Positions 27,939-37,048 are shown, counted from the stretch's first letter. The stretch is DNA of 64,000 nucleotides from Thiorhodovibrio winogradskyi (GCF_036208045.1 NZ_CP121472.1:1251531-1315530); one strand, 5' to 3'. The notes: generated by a model not told the origin, from the letters alone. Translations and numbers: made by a program.

Positions 27939-29153
27939 ATGTCCGAGGGCATTACGCCATCTGCCGTGCTTGCGCAGATGGAAATCACCAAGAGCTTGTC
28001 CGACCAAGCGCGCACTGAACTGGCGTCGCATGCAAAACTGGTGCGTGTAGACCAGGGCAAACGCTTGGCGCGACGCCAGATTGGCAACCAACGGTTGTTC
28101 CTGGTCGATGGCAATGTGGTTCGCGCCTGCAATGGGCTTGAGCGCGAGCTCGATAGTTGTCTCGGCCTGAGTGACCCGGTGGAGCTTTTCGATGAGACGG
28201 GTTCCGAGGACGATACGATCGTGACTCAGGCCCGGTGCCTTCTGCTTGGAGTGCCTGCCTCTCTGCTCCCAAAAGCTGGCGGCGCTATCACGCAGGTCGA
28301 TGAACTGGATCTTGACGACGCTGAAGGGGGCTTTCTCGCCAAACTCTACGAGCAGATCAACTCGAATCGCTTGGAGTTGCCTGCGCGGCCAGAGGTTGCC
28401 TTGCGTATACAGAGCCTCACGGCTGATCCGGATGTTGGCGTTTCTGAGCTCACAGAGCTGATACAAAACGACGCAACCCTTGCTGGTGCGTTGATATTTG
28501 CGACCAATAGCCCCCGTTTTCGTGCCGCGAAGGAAATTACCTCTGTCCGGGACGCCGTTGTACGGCTCGGTTTTTCAAATACCCGAATGCTGGCAACGAA
28601 TCTGGCTTTGCGCCAGGTCTTTAAGGCGAAGCATCAAGTGGCTCGGGAGGCGATCGCCGAGGTTTGGGAAGACAGTGTCTTGCGTTCGGCCTATTGTTCA
28701 CTCTTGTCGCAGAAGTTGCAGTTGCTCAATCCGGATCGCGCATTGTTGGCCGGATTGCTCTCGAGCGTTGGCGCCGTGCCCATCATCCAGTTTTTTGATC
28801 AGGGCGGCAGCGCAACCGGGGAGCGCAAAGAGCTTGATGACCTGCTGCAAAAACTTCTGAGCGTGACCGGTGTTCTTGTCATTAATTACTGGGAGCTGGG
28901 TTCGGATCTGGTGACCGTTGCTGAGCATGGTGCGAGCTGGAGCTATCAGGCACCGGAGCCGGACTATGCTTGCCTGAATATCGTCGCCCGTTGGGCGGCC
29001 CTGGCGCATCACGGCCGGCCTCGTCCGCCAGCGGCTGAAATACCGGCTTTCGAGACGCTGCAGCTGCAGATTCCAGGCGACGACGGAGCTTTGGTCGAGC
29101 TTGCGGGCAGTGAGGCCGCGCTTGAGCGTTTGCAGAGTATGTTCGCGTCCTGA
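27939..29153 (+). CDS. HDOD-domain signalling protein with cNMP-binding-like N-terminus
   Basis: 404 residues. The first 120 resemble a cyclic-nucleotide-binding beta roll (LVRVDQGKRLARRQIGNQRLFLVDGNVVRA). The HDOD domain follows with LPARPEVALRIQSLTADPDVGVSELTELIQNDATLAGALI, the classic opening, and SVRDAVVRLGFSNTRMLA. The His-Asp pair of true HD hydrolases is not evident, as is usual for HDOD. HDOD proteins act in c-di-GMP and stress signalling, usually without catalysis. ATG 27939 follows GGGAAAG. A second HDOD gene follows on the same strand. Confidence 0.85.
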   Translation: MSEGITPSAVLAQMEITKSLSDQARTELASHAKLVRVDQGKRLARRQIGNQRLFLVDGNVVRACNGLERELDSCLGLSDPVELFDETGSEDDTIVTQARCLLLGVPASLLPKAGGAITQVDELDLDDAEGGFLAKLYEQINSNRLELPARPEVALRIQSLTADPDVGVSELTELIQNDATLAGALIFATNSPRFRAAKEITSVRDAVVRLGFSNTRMLATNLALRQVFKAKHQVAREAIAEVWEDSVLRSAYCSLLSQKLQLLNPDRALLAGLLSSVGAVPIIQFFDQGGSATGERKELDDLLQKLLSVTGVLVINYWELGSDLVTVAEHGASWSYQAPEPDYACLNIVARWAALAHHGRPRPPAAEIPAFETLQLQIPGDDGALVELAGSEAALERLQSMFAS

Positions 29154-29334
29154 TGAAGGGGCATTCAGTCGTCGCCGGGAGTCGGGTTAGATGCGTCGTT
29201 GATCCTCTGCCTGTCAATGCGTTGAATTGCGCTTGCGGTTTGTCTGAACAGAGCTAAAGCCAATACATTGATCATCGTGATCGGTGAGAGTCGCAAATCC
29301 TTGCGCGCTATGGGAGATTCTGATCTTGGCATCC

Positions 29335-30201
29335 ATGACGATTGAATCGCTCGTTAAATCCACCGGCAAGCTGCTGGCGATACCACGAGTGGTGGGCGAG
29401 GTCATGCGTCTGCTCGATAATCCGGACAGCGCACAGGCGCGGATCGCCAAGACGCTGGCGCAGGATCCTGCGTTGGTGGCCATGCTGCTGCGTCTCGCCA
29501 ACAGTGCTGCTTTTTCGCCCAGTCGCACGGTGGACTCGGTGGATCGAGCGCTGGCGTTACTCGGGCGCGAACAGGTGCGGCGTTTGGTCATCACCGGCGC
29601 TGTGACCGGGGCGGCTGATCGCCTGCCGGAGCAGCATCTGTTGCCGCTGGAGTTTTTCTGGCGTCATTCCGCTTACTGCGCGGTCATCGCGCGCATGCTG
29701 GCGGAGGACTCCCATCGTGCGCTTGAGGGGGTCGTTTTTCTTGGTGGCTTGCTGCACGATCTGGGGCAGCTGGTTCTGTTTTCCCAGGTACCGGAAGAAA
29801 CCCAACGCGCTTTTTTGAACAGTCTGAGCGCACCTCGATCAATTAGCCCCCAGACTGCCGAGCATGATCAGCTCGGGTTCGATCACGCTGAACTTGGCGG
29901 CGCTTTGGCGGAACATTGGGGGCTGCCGCCGATTTTGTGCGATATTTTGCATTTTCACCATGATCCAGCGGCAGCGCCCGAGGACTCCCGCAAAGCGGTG
30001 GCCTTTGTTCATATCGCCAACACGGGTGCCCATCTGGCGGAATTGGATTCGCGTGATTGGGATGATGCTCCCCCGGTTGATCCGACTGTCTGGCCGCTGC
30101 TAGGTCTCTGCGCCGATGCTCTACTGCCGGTGATTGAGCAGGCGCAGTACCAAGTGATCTCGGTTGAGGCACTGCATGATCCAGCGCTGAGCGCAGGGTG
30201 A
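29335..30201 (+). CDS. HDOD-domain protein
   Basis: 288 residues composed essentially of one HDOD domain: LLAIPRVVGEVMRLLDNP, the lysine/alanine-rich DPALVAMLLRLANSAAF helix, SVDRALALLGREQVRRLVI, and a later HD-like GGLLHDLGQLVLF plus LCDILHFHHDP. Unlike its upstream neighbour it keeps an HD pair in LLHDLG, so residual metal binding is possible. The start is either ATG 29335 or TTG 29326 with GGGAG upstream. A 181-bp gap separates it from the first HDOD gene. It is convergent with the ZorB-like gene. Confidence 0.85.
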   Translation: MTIESLVKSTGKLLAIPRVVGEVMRLLDNPDSAQARIAKTLAQDPALVAMLLRLANSAAFSPSRTVDSVDRALALLGREQVRRLVITGAVTGAADRLPEQHLLPLEFFWRHSAYCAVIARMLAEDSHRALEGVVFLGGLLHDLGQLVLFSQVPEETQRAFLNSLSAPRSISPQTAEHDQLGFDHAELGGALAEHWGLPPILCDILHFHHDPAAAPEDSRKAVAFVHIANTGAHLAELDSRDWDDAPPVDPTVWPLLGLCADALLPVIEQAQYQVISVEALHDPALSAG

Positions 30202-30274
30202 TGCTCCCATAACGGCGTGCTTGGCAATAAGCTGTCAAAGATTTGACGCTGATTGCCTGGCTTGCCGATTGGTC

Positions 30275-31027
30275 TCATTGAATAACAGGCCCTTCACTGG
30301 TTGCGGTGACCTTGTCCAGCGGCCGTCCCGCCAATAGACTGGCCTCGAAGTTAGTCAGCACGCTGAATTCAACCCGGCGCGAGGCATCGGCATCTTCCGC
30401 GCCTTGGGCATCGCGGACTAGCCGCGAGGATGACAGACCCACCGCCGCGACCCGGGTGCGAAACCACCCGGCCTTCTCCACCGCATCAAGCCCATAGGCA
30501 TAGCGCAGTACCTCCTGGGTGCGCTGCTGGCTTAATTCCATATTGGCAAAGTAGGCATCAAGCGGGCTGCTTTCCGGTCCCCATTCGCTGGAGGTGTGCC
30601 CCTCAATGCGAATTTCACGAATCACCTGGCGGAAGGGGTCAAGCTGGCGCACGTAGCGCGGGAAGAAGTCGCGCAAAATGGTCTCAAACTCGGGTTTAAT
30701 GCGCGCGGAGTTGCGGTCAAAGAGCACCTCGGGCTCGCGAAAGCGCAGTGTCAGGGTTGGACGGTGCAGTTCAGCATTCCAGCGCGGTAGGTCGGCGCGG
30801 AATTCCTCCTCTAGCGCCAGATAAATCGCTTGGCGAAGCTCTGCGGCGGTCACTCGTACCTCGGTCTCCACCTGATGACTACGCTCGAGCTGGACCATGT
30901 GTAACAGTGCCAGGAACAAAAAGATCATCATCAGCGAGGCCATCAGGTCCGAGACGACCAGCCAGTGACTCTCGCCGTCGGGTTCCACCGCCATTGCGGT
31001 GCGATTGGAAAGGCTGCTGAGGCTCAT
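30275..31027 (-). CDS. ZorB/MotB-like OmpA-family stator protein
   Basis: 250 residues. One membrane helix (about 24-45) carries the key Asp in HWLVVSDLMASLMMIFLFLA, equivalent to the proton-binding Asp of MotB. The SDLMxxLMMxFLF pattern is typical of ZorB of Zorya antiphage systems. An OmpA peptidoglycan-binding domain follows (VLFDRNSARIKPEFETIL, IRIEGHTSSEWG, MELSQQRTQEVLRYAYGL). Its ATG overlaps the stop of the ZorA-like gene (ATGA), so the two are translationally coupled. MotB-like stators anchor to the wall and couple ion flow to movement. No zorC, zorD or zorE follows. Confidence 0.82.
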   Translation of the reverse strand: MSLSSLSNRTAMAVEPDGESHWLVVSDLMASLMMIFLFLALLHMVQLERSHQVETEVRVTAAELRQAIYLALEEEFRADLPRWNAELHRPTLTLRFREPEVLFDRNSARIKPEFETILRDFFPRYVRQLDPFRQVIREIRIEGHTSSEWGPESSPLDAYFANMELSQQRTQEVLRYAYGLDAVEKAGWFRTRVAAVGLSSSRLVRDAQGAEDADASRRVEFSVLTNFEASLLAGRPLDKVTATSEGPVIQ

Positions 31028-32106
31028 TGTTTTTCACCCAGTGGAATACCCTGGAAGCCAGGATTGTTGTGGCGGCCGGGGCGATGCGCCGGAGGTGGAT
31101 CGAAGTAGGCGTGCCCGGCGTTCTGCGCGGCGAGTACAGCGGTTTCGATGCTCTCAAGCATGGCTGTGAGCCGTTTGTCCATGGCCGGGAAGGCGTCCTT
31201 GGCTTTGTCGCGCAATTCCGCGATGGCGCCGAGCAGGGCTTCAAGCTCCATGGTTTCGCGTCTCAGGCTGGACAGAGTGCTTTGCTGGTCGGCGACATGC
31301 TGCGAGATCTGCAGTGCCTGTTGGGTGAGCAATTGCAGGCTGGCCTCGGATTTGGCCACGCCGGCAGTGGCGCGATCCAGCTGACCACCGAGGCTTTCCA
31401 TCTGTTGGCGATACTGATCCTGCCATTGCAAGAGTTTGCCCACGGCTCCATCGAGGCGACGGAAGTTCTCGCCAAATTGCACACCAAGCTTGTCGTTGAA
31501 GTCGCGAATGACCTCCTCGAGTGCGGCGACCAGTTGGCGCGAGCCCAGTTCGCTCAACTGCGCGGCAAAATTGTCCATGCCCTCAATCAGGCGCAGGTGA
31601 TGGGTCTCCAGGGTCTGGTTAAGGCGCTGATCCAAGCCTTGCAGTCCGTGATTGATCGCCTGAGTGGCGGCCAGTTGCGCCTCGGCCAGTTCAAGCTGGC
31701 GCCGGTCGAGGTTCTGCCCGGGCTGTACCTGTGCGCCACTAGCCCTGGTGACGGACCCGGCGCTCAGCACCAGCACCAAGCGCAGCACGGCGCTCAGCGC
31801 AATGCCAATAATACTGGTGATGAAGGCGAGCTTGAGTCCCTCGAGCAGGGTCGGAATGCTGTATTCCACCTGACTGACATCGAACTGCAGCAACCCGATG
31901 GCAATGCCAAGAAAGGTGCCAAGGATGCCGAGCGTGGTCAGCAGTGTTGGCATGCTGAGCGCGAAGGCGCTAGCATGGCCGCGCGCCGTGGCGACCAGTG
32001 CAGCGGCAAACATCGCTAACAGCAGGAGTGTGAAGATGCCGATCACCACGATGGGATCGAGCTGATTGAGGGTGGTGATTAGACCAAGGGCGATGGAATC
32101 AAACAT
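31024..32106 (-). CDS. ZorA/MotA-like proton-channel protein
   Basis: 360 residues. Membrane segments lie near 19-39, 52-74 and 92-117, with the MotA/TolQ/ExbB channel signature PTLLTTLGILGTFLGIAIGL and SIPTLLEGLKLAFITSIIGI. GTFLGI..GL and SIPTLLEGLKxAFxTS match ZorA more closely than flagellar MotA. The remaining 240 residues are a predicted coiled coil rich in Gln and Leu, a cytoplasmic tail as in ZorA but shorter. ATG 32106 gives the expected N-terminus; longer upstream reading is not conserved-like. With the ZorB-like partner it should form an ion-driven stator unit. Confidence 0.82.
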   Translation of the reverse strand: MFDSIALGLITTLNQLDPIVVIGIFTLLLLAMFAAALVATARGHASAFALSMPTLLTTLGILGTFLGIAIGLLQFDVSQVEYSIPTLLEGLKLAFITSIIGIALSAVLRLVLVLSAGSVTRASGAQVQPGQNLDRRQLELAEAQLAATQAINHGLQGLDQRLNQTLETHHLRLIEGMDNFAAQLSELGSRQLVAALEEVIRDFNDKLGVQFGENFRRLDGAVGKLLQWQDQYRQQMESLGGQLDRATAGVAKSEASLQLLTQQALQISQHVADQQSTLSSLRRETMELEALLGAIAELRDKAKDAFPAMDKRLTAMLESIETAVLAAQNAGHAYFDPPPAHRPGRHNNPGFQGIPLGEKQ

Positions 32107-32476
32107 AATAAACCCGCTCTGGTGCCAGTGAGATGCAGCGAAAAGACCAGGCCTCTGCAGAACTCGCGCTTGGGGTTGTGCCTGTGGTCTCGCGCCTTCT
32201 AGTCGATGCCAAGCAGCTTCAGTGCCAAAAAAGAAAAGATACTTTTTAACAGAGGGATGGAGGGGTTTGTTGGTGCTGATCGCAGCGCCGGATGCGCGCC
32301 TGCGCCGGAGACTGTCGAGACCTTGACGTTCTTTGCTCCGCGACTGCCTTCCAACCGCCTGTCTCGACGCCAAGCGCTTGAAGCGACAAGGTGTTGGCAA
32401 TCCGTCTAATGATGAACAAACGGCTCTGGGCTATAATTGAAGTAACAGACCGTCGCAAGCATGGGAGGGCCTCAAG
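32107..32476. other. Intergenic region between divergent genes
   Basis: 370 bp between the ZorA-like gene and the hypothetical gene at 32477. The sequence gives no conserved protein. A perfect TATAAT at 32432-32437 probably serves the rightward gene. Confidence 0.4.
32432..32437 (+). promoter_or_regulatory. -10 element TATAAT for the 32477 gene
   Basis: A perfect TATAAT lies 39 bp before the start codon, with no good -35 box at 16-18 bp, so an activator or an extended element may be needed. Confidence 0.4.
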
Positions 32477-32926
32477 ATGATAGAAGCGCCCATTTATCTA
32501 CCCTTGGCTCCAACCGGGCGCCCAACCGGCTCCGAACGCCTCGGGCTCGGCCAGGTTGCCGTGCGCCCAGAAACCGCCCGCGCCCTCAATGCTCCTGAGG
32601 AGGGCAGCGCAAAGGCGCCCTTCTCTGAGCGACAGGCTGCCATCGACTCAAACGCCGCTCAGCAGCAGCCAGGTAACCTCCTGCAGGCCGCGCAAGCGAA
32701 CCGAAGTTTTGTCGAACTTGGCGCCCGCGCTCGGGTCGCTGCCAGTCGTGAATTTGGCGGTGACTCAGGCGACGAATCAGACCAATCCCTCAATTTCTCC
32801 GCAGTCGGTCGCGGCGATGAAGAGATGGCCGCTGCCAGCAGTGCAATGCGCCACTGCGTCGAGGTGGCCGTTCGGCTTGCGCTTCAGTCTGAAGAACCCC
32901 ACCGGCAATTCAATATCCTGGTCTGA
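32477..32926 (+). CDS. Hypothetical protein
   Basis: 149 residues, hydrophilic, Ala/Gln-rich and probably disordered in the middle, with no recognised domain. It ends in a more ordered helix (MRHCVEVAVRLALQSEEPHR). GGAGGG precedes the ATG by 7-8 bases, and a TATAAT lies upstream, supporting expression. It is on the same strand as the FHA-ABC gene, 219 bp ahead, and divergent from the ZorAB-like pair. Function is unknown. Confidence 0.5.
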   Translation: MIEAPIYLPLAPTGRPTGSERLGLGQVAVRPETARALNAPEEGSAKAPFSERQAAIDSNAAQQQPGNLLQAAQANRSFVELGARARVAASREFGGDSGDESDQSLNFSAVGRGDEEMAAASSAMRHCVEVAVRLALQSEEPHRQFNILV

Positions 32927-33145
32927 TCGCCAAGGTCAGTCCGAATCGGACGCCAGCTTGGCCGAGCGGCAGCTTTTAAACGAGAGTTTTTTGTCGGAAT
33001 TCGCTCGTCAGAGCGCGCACGGAATTGAAACTCCCCGTCCTCGTGCGCGAGATTCGGTCGAGGAGTCTCCTCGATCTTTTCTCTTTACTGCGCTGCATCA
33101 TGCGATAATTTGTGCTCTGACTTGCGGTTTAGCAAAGGGGGATGC

Positions 33146-35443
33146 GTGGAGCAGCGGACTCTCGAGCTGGAATTTCGAACCCGGCGTAGCGCGATCGGGC
33201 GCGTTGTCCTGACACCCGTGAATGACTGTGTGATCGGTTGCGGACAAGACGCGAGTCTGCGGCTGTTCGACGACTCGGTTGCCGAACGGCATGCCCGCCT
33301 GTCTTGGTGCGACCAGGGCCTTTTCGTTGAGCCCCTTCAGGGCGCTCCCGTGCGGATCAACGGTGATGCAATCACCACGGCGGTCCCCGTTGGGCATGGC
33401 GATTGGCTGATGCTGGGTGCGATCTCCGTGCAAATTGCCTGTCCAGCTGTCATGGCTGGTTCGGCCCCCTCTGCAAATCACGGTGTATCCTCCCCGGCGG
33501 CCGAATCGACGGAGATTATCGTCGGTCGCTCGCCTGATTGCGGGTTTGCAATTGATTCACCGGCAATTTCCCGACGTCATGCACGGATTTCCATCCGTGA
33601 CGGGCGGGTCTGGATCGAGGATCTGAAAAGCACCAACGGCACCTCCATCAACGGCCATCGAATAAAAAAATCGGTGGCGCTGCGACCAGGAGATCGTGTT
33701 GGTTTTGGTAGCCTAGTGTTTCTGTTTACCGGTGAGGCGCTGGACCCTTGCGAGGAAGGTCATCGCATCCGTGTAGAGGTGGCGGGTCTGACGCGCGAGG
33801 TCAAGGACCGCAAGACTGGACAGCCGCGCCGACTGCTCGATAATATCAATTTGTGCATCGAGCCAGGCGAGTTTGTGGTCATTTTTGGTACCAGCGGATC
33901 GGGAAAATCAACTCTGCTGGACGCGCTCAATGGCCGAAGACCCGCGACATCGGGCACCGTGACCTACAACGGCATCAATCTTTACTCCGCCTTCGATCTT
34001 TTTCGCTCTGGCATTGGCTACGTGCCTCAGCAGGATATTGTCCACCGCAAAATCAAGGTCAATTCCGCACTTCGTTATACCGCGCGGCTGCGGTTGCCCT
34101 TGGATACCAGCCGGGCGGAGATCGACCAAAATATCGAACGCGTTCTTGACCGGGTTGGGTTGCTTGAAAAGGCCGAGCTTTCGGTGGATACGCCTGAACC
34201 TCTGAGCGGTGGGCAATTAAAGCGGGTGAGTTTGGCCGTCGAGCTGGTCGCCAACCCCAATATCCTGTTCTTGGACGAGGTGACCAGCGGGCTCGATGCC
34301 GGAACGGACAAGCGGATGATGCGTTTGTTCGAGGGGCTTGCCGAAGATAATAAGACCGTGGTGTGCGTCACACACTCGCTGGAGAACATTGATGCCTGTC
34401 ATCTGGTCGCGCTGCTGCATGCGGGCTGCCTTGTGTACTATGGCCCCCCCGATCAAGCCGCCGCCTATTTTGGGGTTGAGCGCCTGTCGGATGTGTATGA
34501 GCGACTTGAGAATGAAGATGCCAAGACCTGGGAGGCTCGTTTTCGTCAATCTTCCCAATACCGGGACTATGTCGCCAGTCGACAGACGTTGTCCGATGCG
34601 GATCAGTCGCCGGCCAACCCAAATCAACGGCCCGCGCGTCAGCATGCCGGTCCGCGCGGATGGTTTGGGTTGCGCCAGGCTGTCACTCTGACGCGTCGCT
34701 ACGTCGATTTGCTTTTGTCGGATCGACTCAATCTGGCTGTCCTGCTGCTGCAGGCGCCGCTGATTGCGCTGGTTGTCGGAGCGGTTTTCACCACCGAGGG
34801 CAGTCTCGCGGAACGCGCCGCGGCCGAGAGCCAGATTGCTTTCGTGCTGGTACTCTCGGCGATCTGGTTTGGCTGTATCAACTCGGCGCGCGAGATCGTC
34901 AAAGAGTTGCCCGTTTATTTGCGCGAGCGCTCGGTCACGGTGCAAATCCCCGCCTATCTGATGAGCAAGCTGTTGCCGCTCGCGCTGCTTTGCCTGCTGC
35001 AATGCGCGAGTTTTCTGGCGATTGTCACCGCGATGATCGATTTTCCGGGCGCATTCCTTGATCGTCTGGCCGTGCTTTTCCTGGCTGGGCTTGGTGCCAG
35101 CGCCATGGGCTTGGCCGTGAGCGCCTTGGTCAATAGCAACGACAAGGCGATCGCGGCGTTGCCGTTGCTGCTGATCCCTCAATTTATTTTGTCGAATTCG
35201 GTGGTTGATCTCTCCGGTGTCACAGAGACCTTTGCCCAGATCGGCGTCATTGCCTACTGGGCTTTGGACGCAATGCGAGCTACCCTAAGCCCTGAGTTGC
35301 TTGATTTGTCTGGTCAGAATGGCAAGCCAGTGATTGCTTTGGTCGCGGATTGGGCGTCGGGTCTGCAGGCGCTTGGCGCGCAAACGGTGGGCTTTTTGCT
35401 GCTGACTGTTTTTGCTTTGAAGTTGAAGGATCGTAAGCTTTAG
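33146..35443 (+). CDS. FHA-FHA-ABC transporter fusion (ABCG-like, ABC-2 membrane domain)
   Basis: 765 residues. FHA domain 1 (about 20-80) is less canonical. FHA domain 2 (about 125-190) is complete: VGRSPDCGFAIDSP, ISRRHARISI, STNGTSINGHRI. FHA domains bind phosphothreonine. The ATPase follows: Walker A GTSGSGKST, signature LSGGQLKRVSLA, Walker B ILFLDEVTSGLDAG. Six or so membrane segments form an ABC-2 domain (about 530-760). ABCG half-transporters of this order are known in bacteria, but their substrates are mostly unknown. The GTG start at 33146 follows AGGGGG. A kinase/phosphatase pair that would control the FHA domains is not visible here. Confidence 0.88.
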   Translation: MEQRTLELEFRTRRSAIGRVVLTPVNDCVIGCGQDASLRLFDDSVAERHARLSWCDQGLFVEPLQGAPVRINGDAITTAVPVGHGDWLMLGAISVQIACPAVMAGSAPSANHGVSSPAAESTEIIVGRSPDCGFAIDSPAISRRHARISIRDGRVWIEDLKSTNGTSINGHRIKKSVALRPGDRVGFGSLVFLFTGEALDPCEEGHRIRVEVAGLTREVKDRKTGQPRRLLDNINLCIEPGEFVVIFGTSGSGKSTLLDALNGRRPATSGTVTYNGINLYSAFDLFRSGIGYVPQQDIVHRKIKVNSALRYTARLRLPLDTSRAEIDQNIERVLDRVGLLEKAELSVDTPEPLSGGQLKRVSLAVELVANPNILFLDEVTSGLDAGTDKRMMRLFEGLAEDNKTVVCVTHSLENIDACHLVALLHAGCLVYYGPPDQAAAYFGVERLSDVYERLENEDAKTWEARFRQSSQYRDYVASRQTLSDADQSPANPNQRPARQHAGPRGWFGLRQAVTLTRRYVDLLLSDRLNLAVLLLQAPLIALVVGAVFTTEGSLAERAAAESQIAFVLVLSAIWFGCINSAREIVKELPVYLRERSVTVQIPAYLMSKLLPLALLCLLQCASFLAIVTAMIDFPGAFLDRLAVLFLAGLGASAMGLAVSALVNSNDKAIAALPLLLIPQFILSNSVVDLSGVTETFAQIGVIAYWALDAMRATLSPELLDLSGQNGKPVIALVADWASGLQALGAQTVGFLLLTVFALKLKDRKL

Positions 35444-35518
35444 CGGGCGCGGATCCTTCCCGCTTTGTATCCCTTAACCATGACTTCAATCGTGATGCAA
35501 TTGCAAATGTTTTCCAGT

Positions 35519-35545
35519 AGGTGTTCCAACAGGTGTTCCAACAGG
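35519..35545. repeat. Two tandem copies of a 12-bp unit
   Basis: AGGTGTTCCAAC twice in a row plus AGG, ending 19 bp before the VWA gene start. It sits beside the ribosome-binding region. Confidence 0.8.
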
Positions 35546-35564
35546 CGATGATCGGAGGTATCAA

Positions 35565-36725
35565 GTGAAATCTGTCTCTTTGGCTTTTTTACCTGGACGC
35601 ACGTCGCATCTGGGGCTGGCGTTTGTCTTGCTGTTTATGTGGATGTTTTTGGGGGCAGGCTTTGTCCATGCCCAAGGGTTGGGCTATGGCTTTGCGGCAC
35701 CGGGAGGTTATGGGCTGAAAATATATCGCACCGACTACACGCTCTACCCATTTGTACAAGTTTATCTGCGCACCTTCGATTCCCAGATGCAGCCGCTGGT
35801 TAATCTGAATGAACGCAACATCGGTCTCATGGTCAAGGGGCGCACCTATGACCCGATGAAGCGCCAGTATGGCATTCAATCCATTCGCCAGCGCGAAGAA
35901 GCGACTCGCAGCATTTTGATTATCGATGCGAGCGGGTCCATGGCGGATGATCCCTTCGAGGAAACGCTCCGCGCGGCGATTCGCTTCATTGAGAGCAAGC
36001 GCCCCCAGGATGAAGTTGCCGTGCTGGCTGTGCGCGACACCAAGGAAGGCTATGAGGTGATCTCGCAGTTTGAGCGAGACGAACGGGCACTTGCGCGGCG
36101 CATTGCCGATATTCGTGCCGATGGTATGCAGACCCGGATCTACGATAGTGTGGGTGCCGCCCTGCAGATGTGTGGTATGGCCTCGCAGGGCACTGAGGTC
36201 GGTTCTGGCAGTTATGTTGTGTCATGCTCCATCCTTGTGTTTTCCGATGGCAAGGATGAGGGAAGCTCGATCACGCGCGACGAACTGATGACACGCATTT
36301 CCAGCTTGCCAATTCCCGTGCCCATTTATTCCCTGGCCTATTCTCAGGTCGAGCCAACTTATTTCAAGAACCTTGAGGCGCTGTCAAAGAACTCCTTTGG
36401 TATTTACTACCTGGTCGATGAAACCGGCAATCGCATGCAGCGGGTGGTCGAGGAGATTCAAAACATCCTACAGAGCGATTATGTGTTGACTTTTCGCTCC
36501 TATGTGCCAGTGGATGGTGAAGCGCACAACTTGAAAGTCGGCGTGGAGTATCCGAGTGGCAGTGGAAAGTACGTCTATGACGACACCACTTTCGAGGCTA
36601 TTCAGCCGCCTCCCATTCCAGCGATCGATGCAGCCATATCGAGCTTGAGCCAGAAAATTCCGGCGTTGCCTGATGGAAATCCCTACTGGGAAAGACCTTC
36701 AGCGCCGGTTGCATCAGGCGAATGA
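35565..36725 (+). CDS. Secreted VWA-domain protein
   Basis: 386 residues. An N-terminal signal peptide (hydrophobic LGLAFVLLFMWMFLGAG, likely cut after VHA) precedes a beta-rich region and a VWA domain. The MIDAS motif is ILIIDASGSMADDPF, with the later SILVFSDGKDEGSS. VWA domains bind proteins through a metal site. The N-terminal VQVYLRTFDSQMQPLVNLNERN pattern is shared with the remnant at 1250-1420. It follows the FHA-ABC gene by 121 bp on the same strand, so an exported partner of that transporter is plausible but unproved. Confidence 0.88.
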   Translation: MKSVSLAFLPGRTSHLGLAFVLLFMWMFLGAGFVHAQGLGYGFAAPGGYGLKIYRTDYTLYPFVQVYLRTFDSQMQPLVNLNERNIGLMVKGRTYDPMKRQYGIQSIRQREEATRSILIIDASGSMADDPFEETLRAAIRFIESKRPQDEVAVLAVRDTKEGYEVISQFERDERALARRIADIRADGMQTRIYDSVGAALQMCGMASQGTEVGSGSYVVSCSILVFSDGKDEGSSITRDELMTRISSLPIPVPIYSLAYSQVEPTYFKNLEALSKNSFGIYYLVDETGNRMQRVVEEIQNILQSDYVLTFRSYVPVDGEAHNLKVGVEYPSGSGKYVYDDTTFEAIQPPPIPAIDAAISSLSQKIPALPDGNPYWERPSAPVASGE

Positions 36726-36793
36726 TCGCAGGGGCAGATCGATCCTAAAGAACCTGCGAAAGATGTAACACTTCGTCCGGATTAGGCGAATGG

Positions 36794-36820
36794 TGGCGGG
36801 TACCTTGTTATCCGCCATTT
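36794..36820 (+). terminator. Possible terminator after the VWA gene
   Basis: TGGCGG (36794-36799) pairs with CCGCCA (36812-36817), followed by TTT. The stem is short and T-tract weak. Confidence 0.4.
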
Positions 36821-36863
36821 TCATCGAGCAAGTGCGAGTTTCTTTTAGCGCGCAACACTAATT

Positions 36864-36899
36864 GGAGTGATCTTGGGTCTAGGAGTGATCTTGGGTCCG
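36864..36899. repeat. Two tandem copies of an 18-bp unit
   Basis: GGAGTGATCTTGGGTCTA and GGAGTGATCTTGGGTCCG lie head to tail in the 453-bp gap between the VWA and GGSEF genes. Apart from this, the hairpin at 36794 and the inverted repeat at 37005, the gap holds nothing recognised. Confidence 0.8.
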
Positions 36900-37004
36900 T
36901 TGCACGTTGATTGGATGCTTGAGTTGGAAGCGCTGCAACCGTTTTCGAACAAGTATACAACCGAGTCGTTCGGTGCCAACTGATTCCTTCCTGCCATGAG
37001 TAAT

Positions 37005-37048
37005 TTACCGAACAATAATACAAGCGCACTGGTTTCGTCGTTCGGTAA
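37005..37048. promoter_or_regulatory. 9-bp inverted repeat upstream of the GGSEF gene
   Basis: TTACCGAAC (37005-37013) and GTTCGGTAA (37040-37048) are perfect complements 26 bp apart. A related GTTCGGTG occurs at 36968. This looks like an operator pair or an RNA stem ahead of the signalling gene. Confidence 0.35.

Noticed and set aside
30275-32106. Complete Zorya defence system
   Set aside because: ZorC, ZorD and ZorE are absent on both sides, so only ZorAB-like components are called.
33146-36725. Type VI secretion or TerY-type phosphorylation cluster
   Set aside because: FHA and VWA domains alone are not sufficient; no kinase, phosphatase, Tss or Ter genes are visible.
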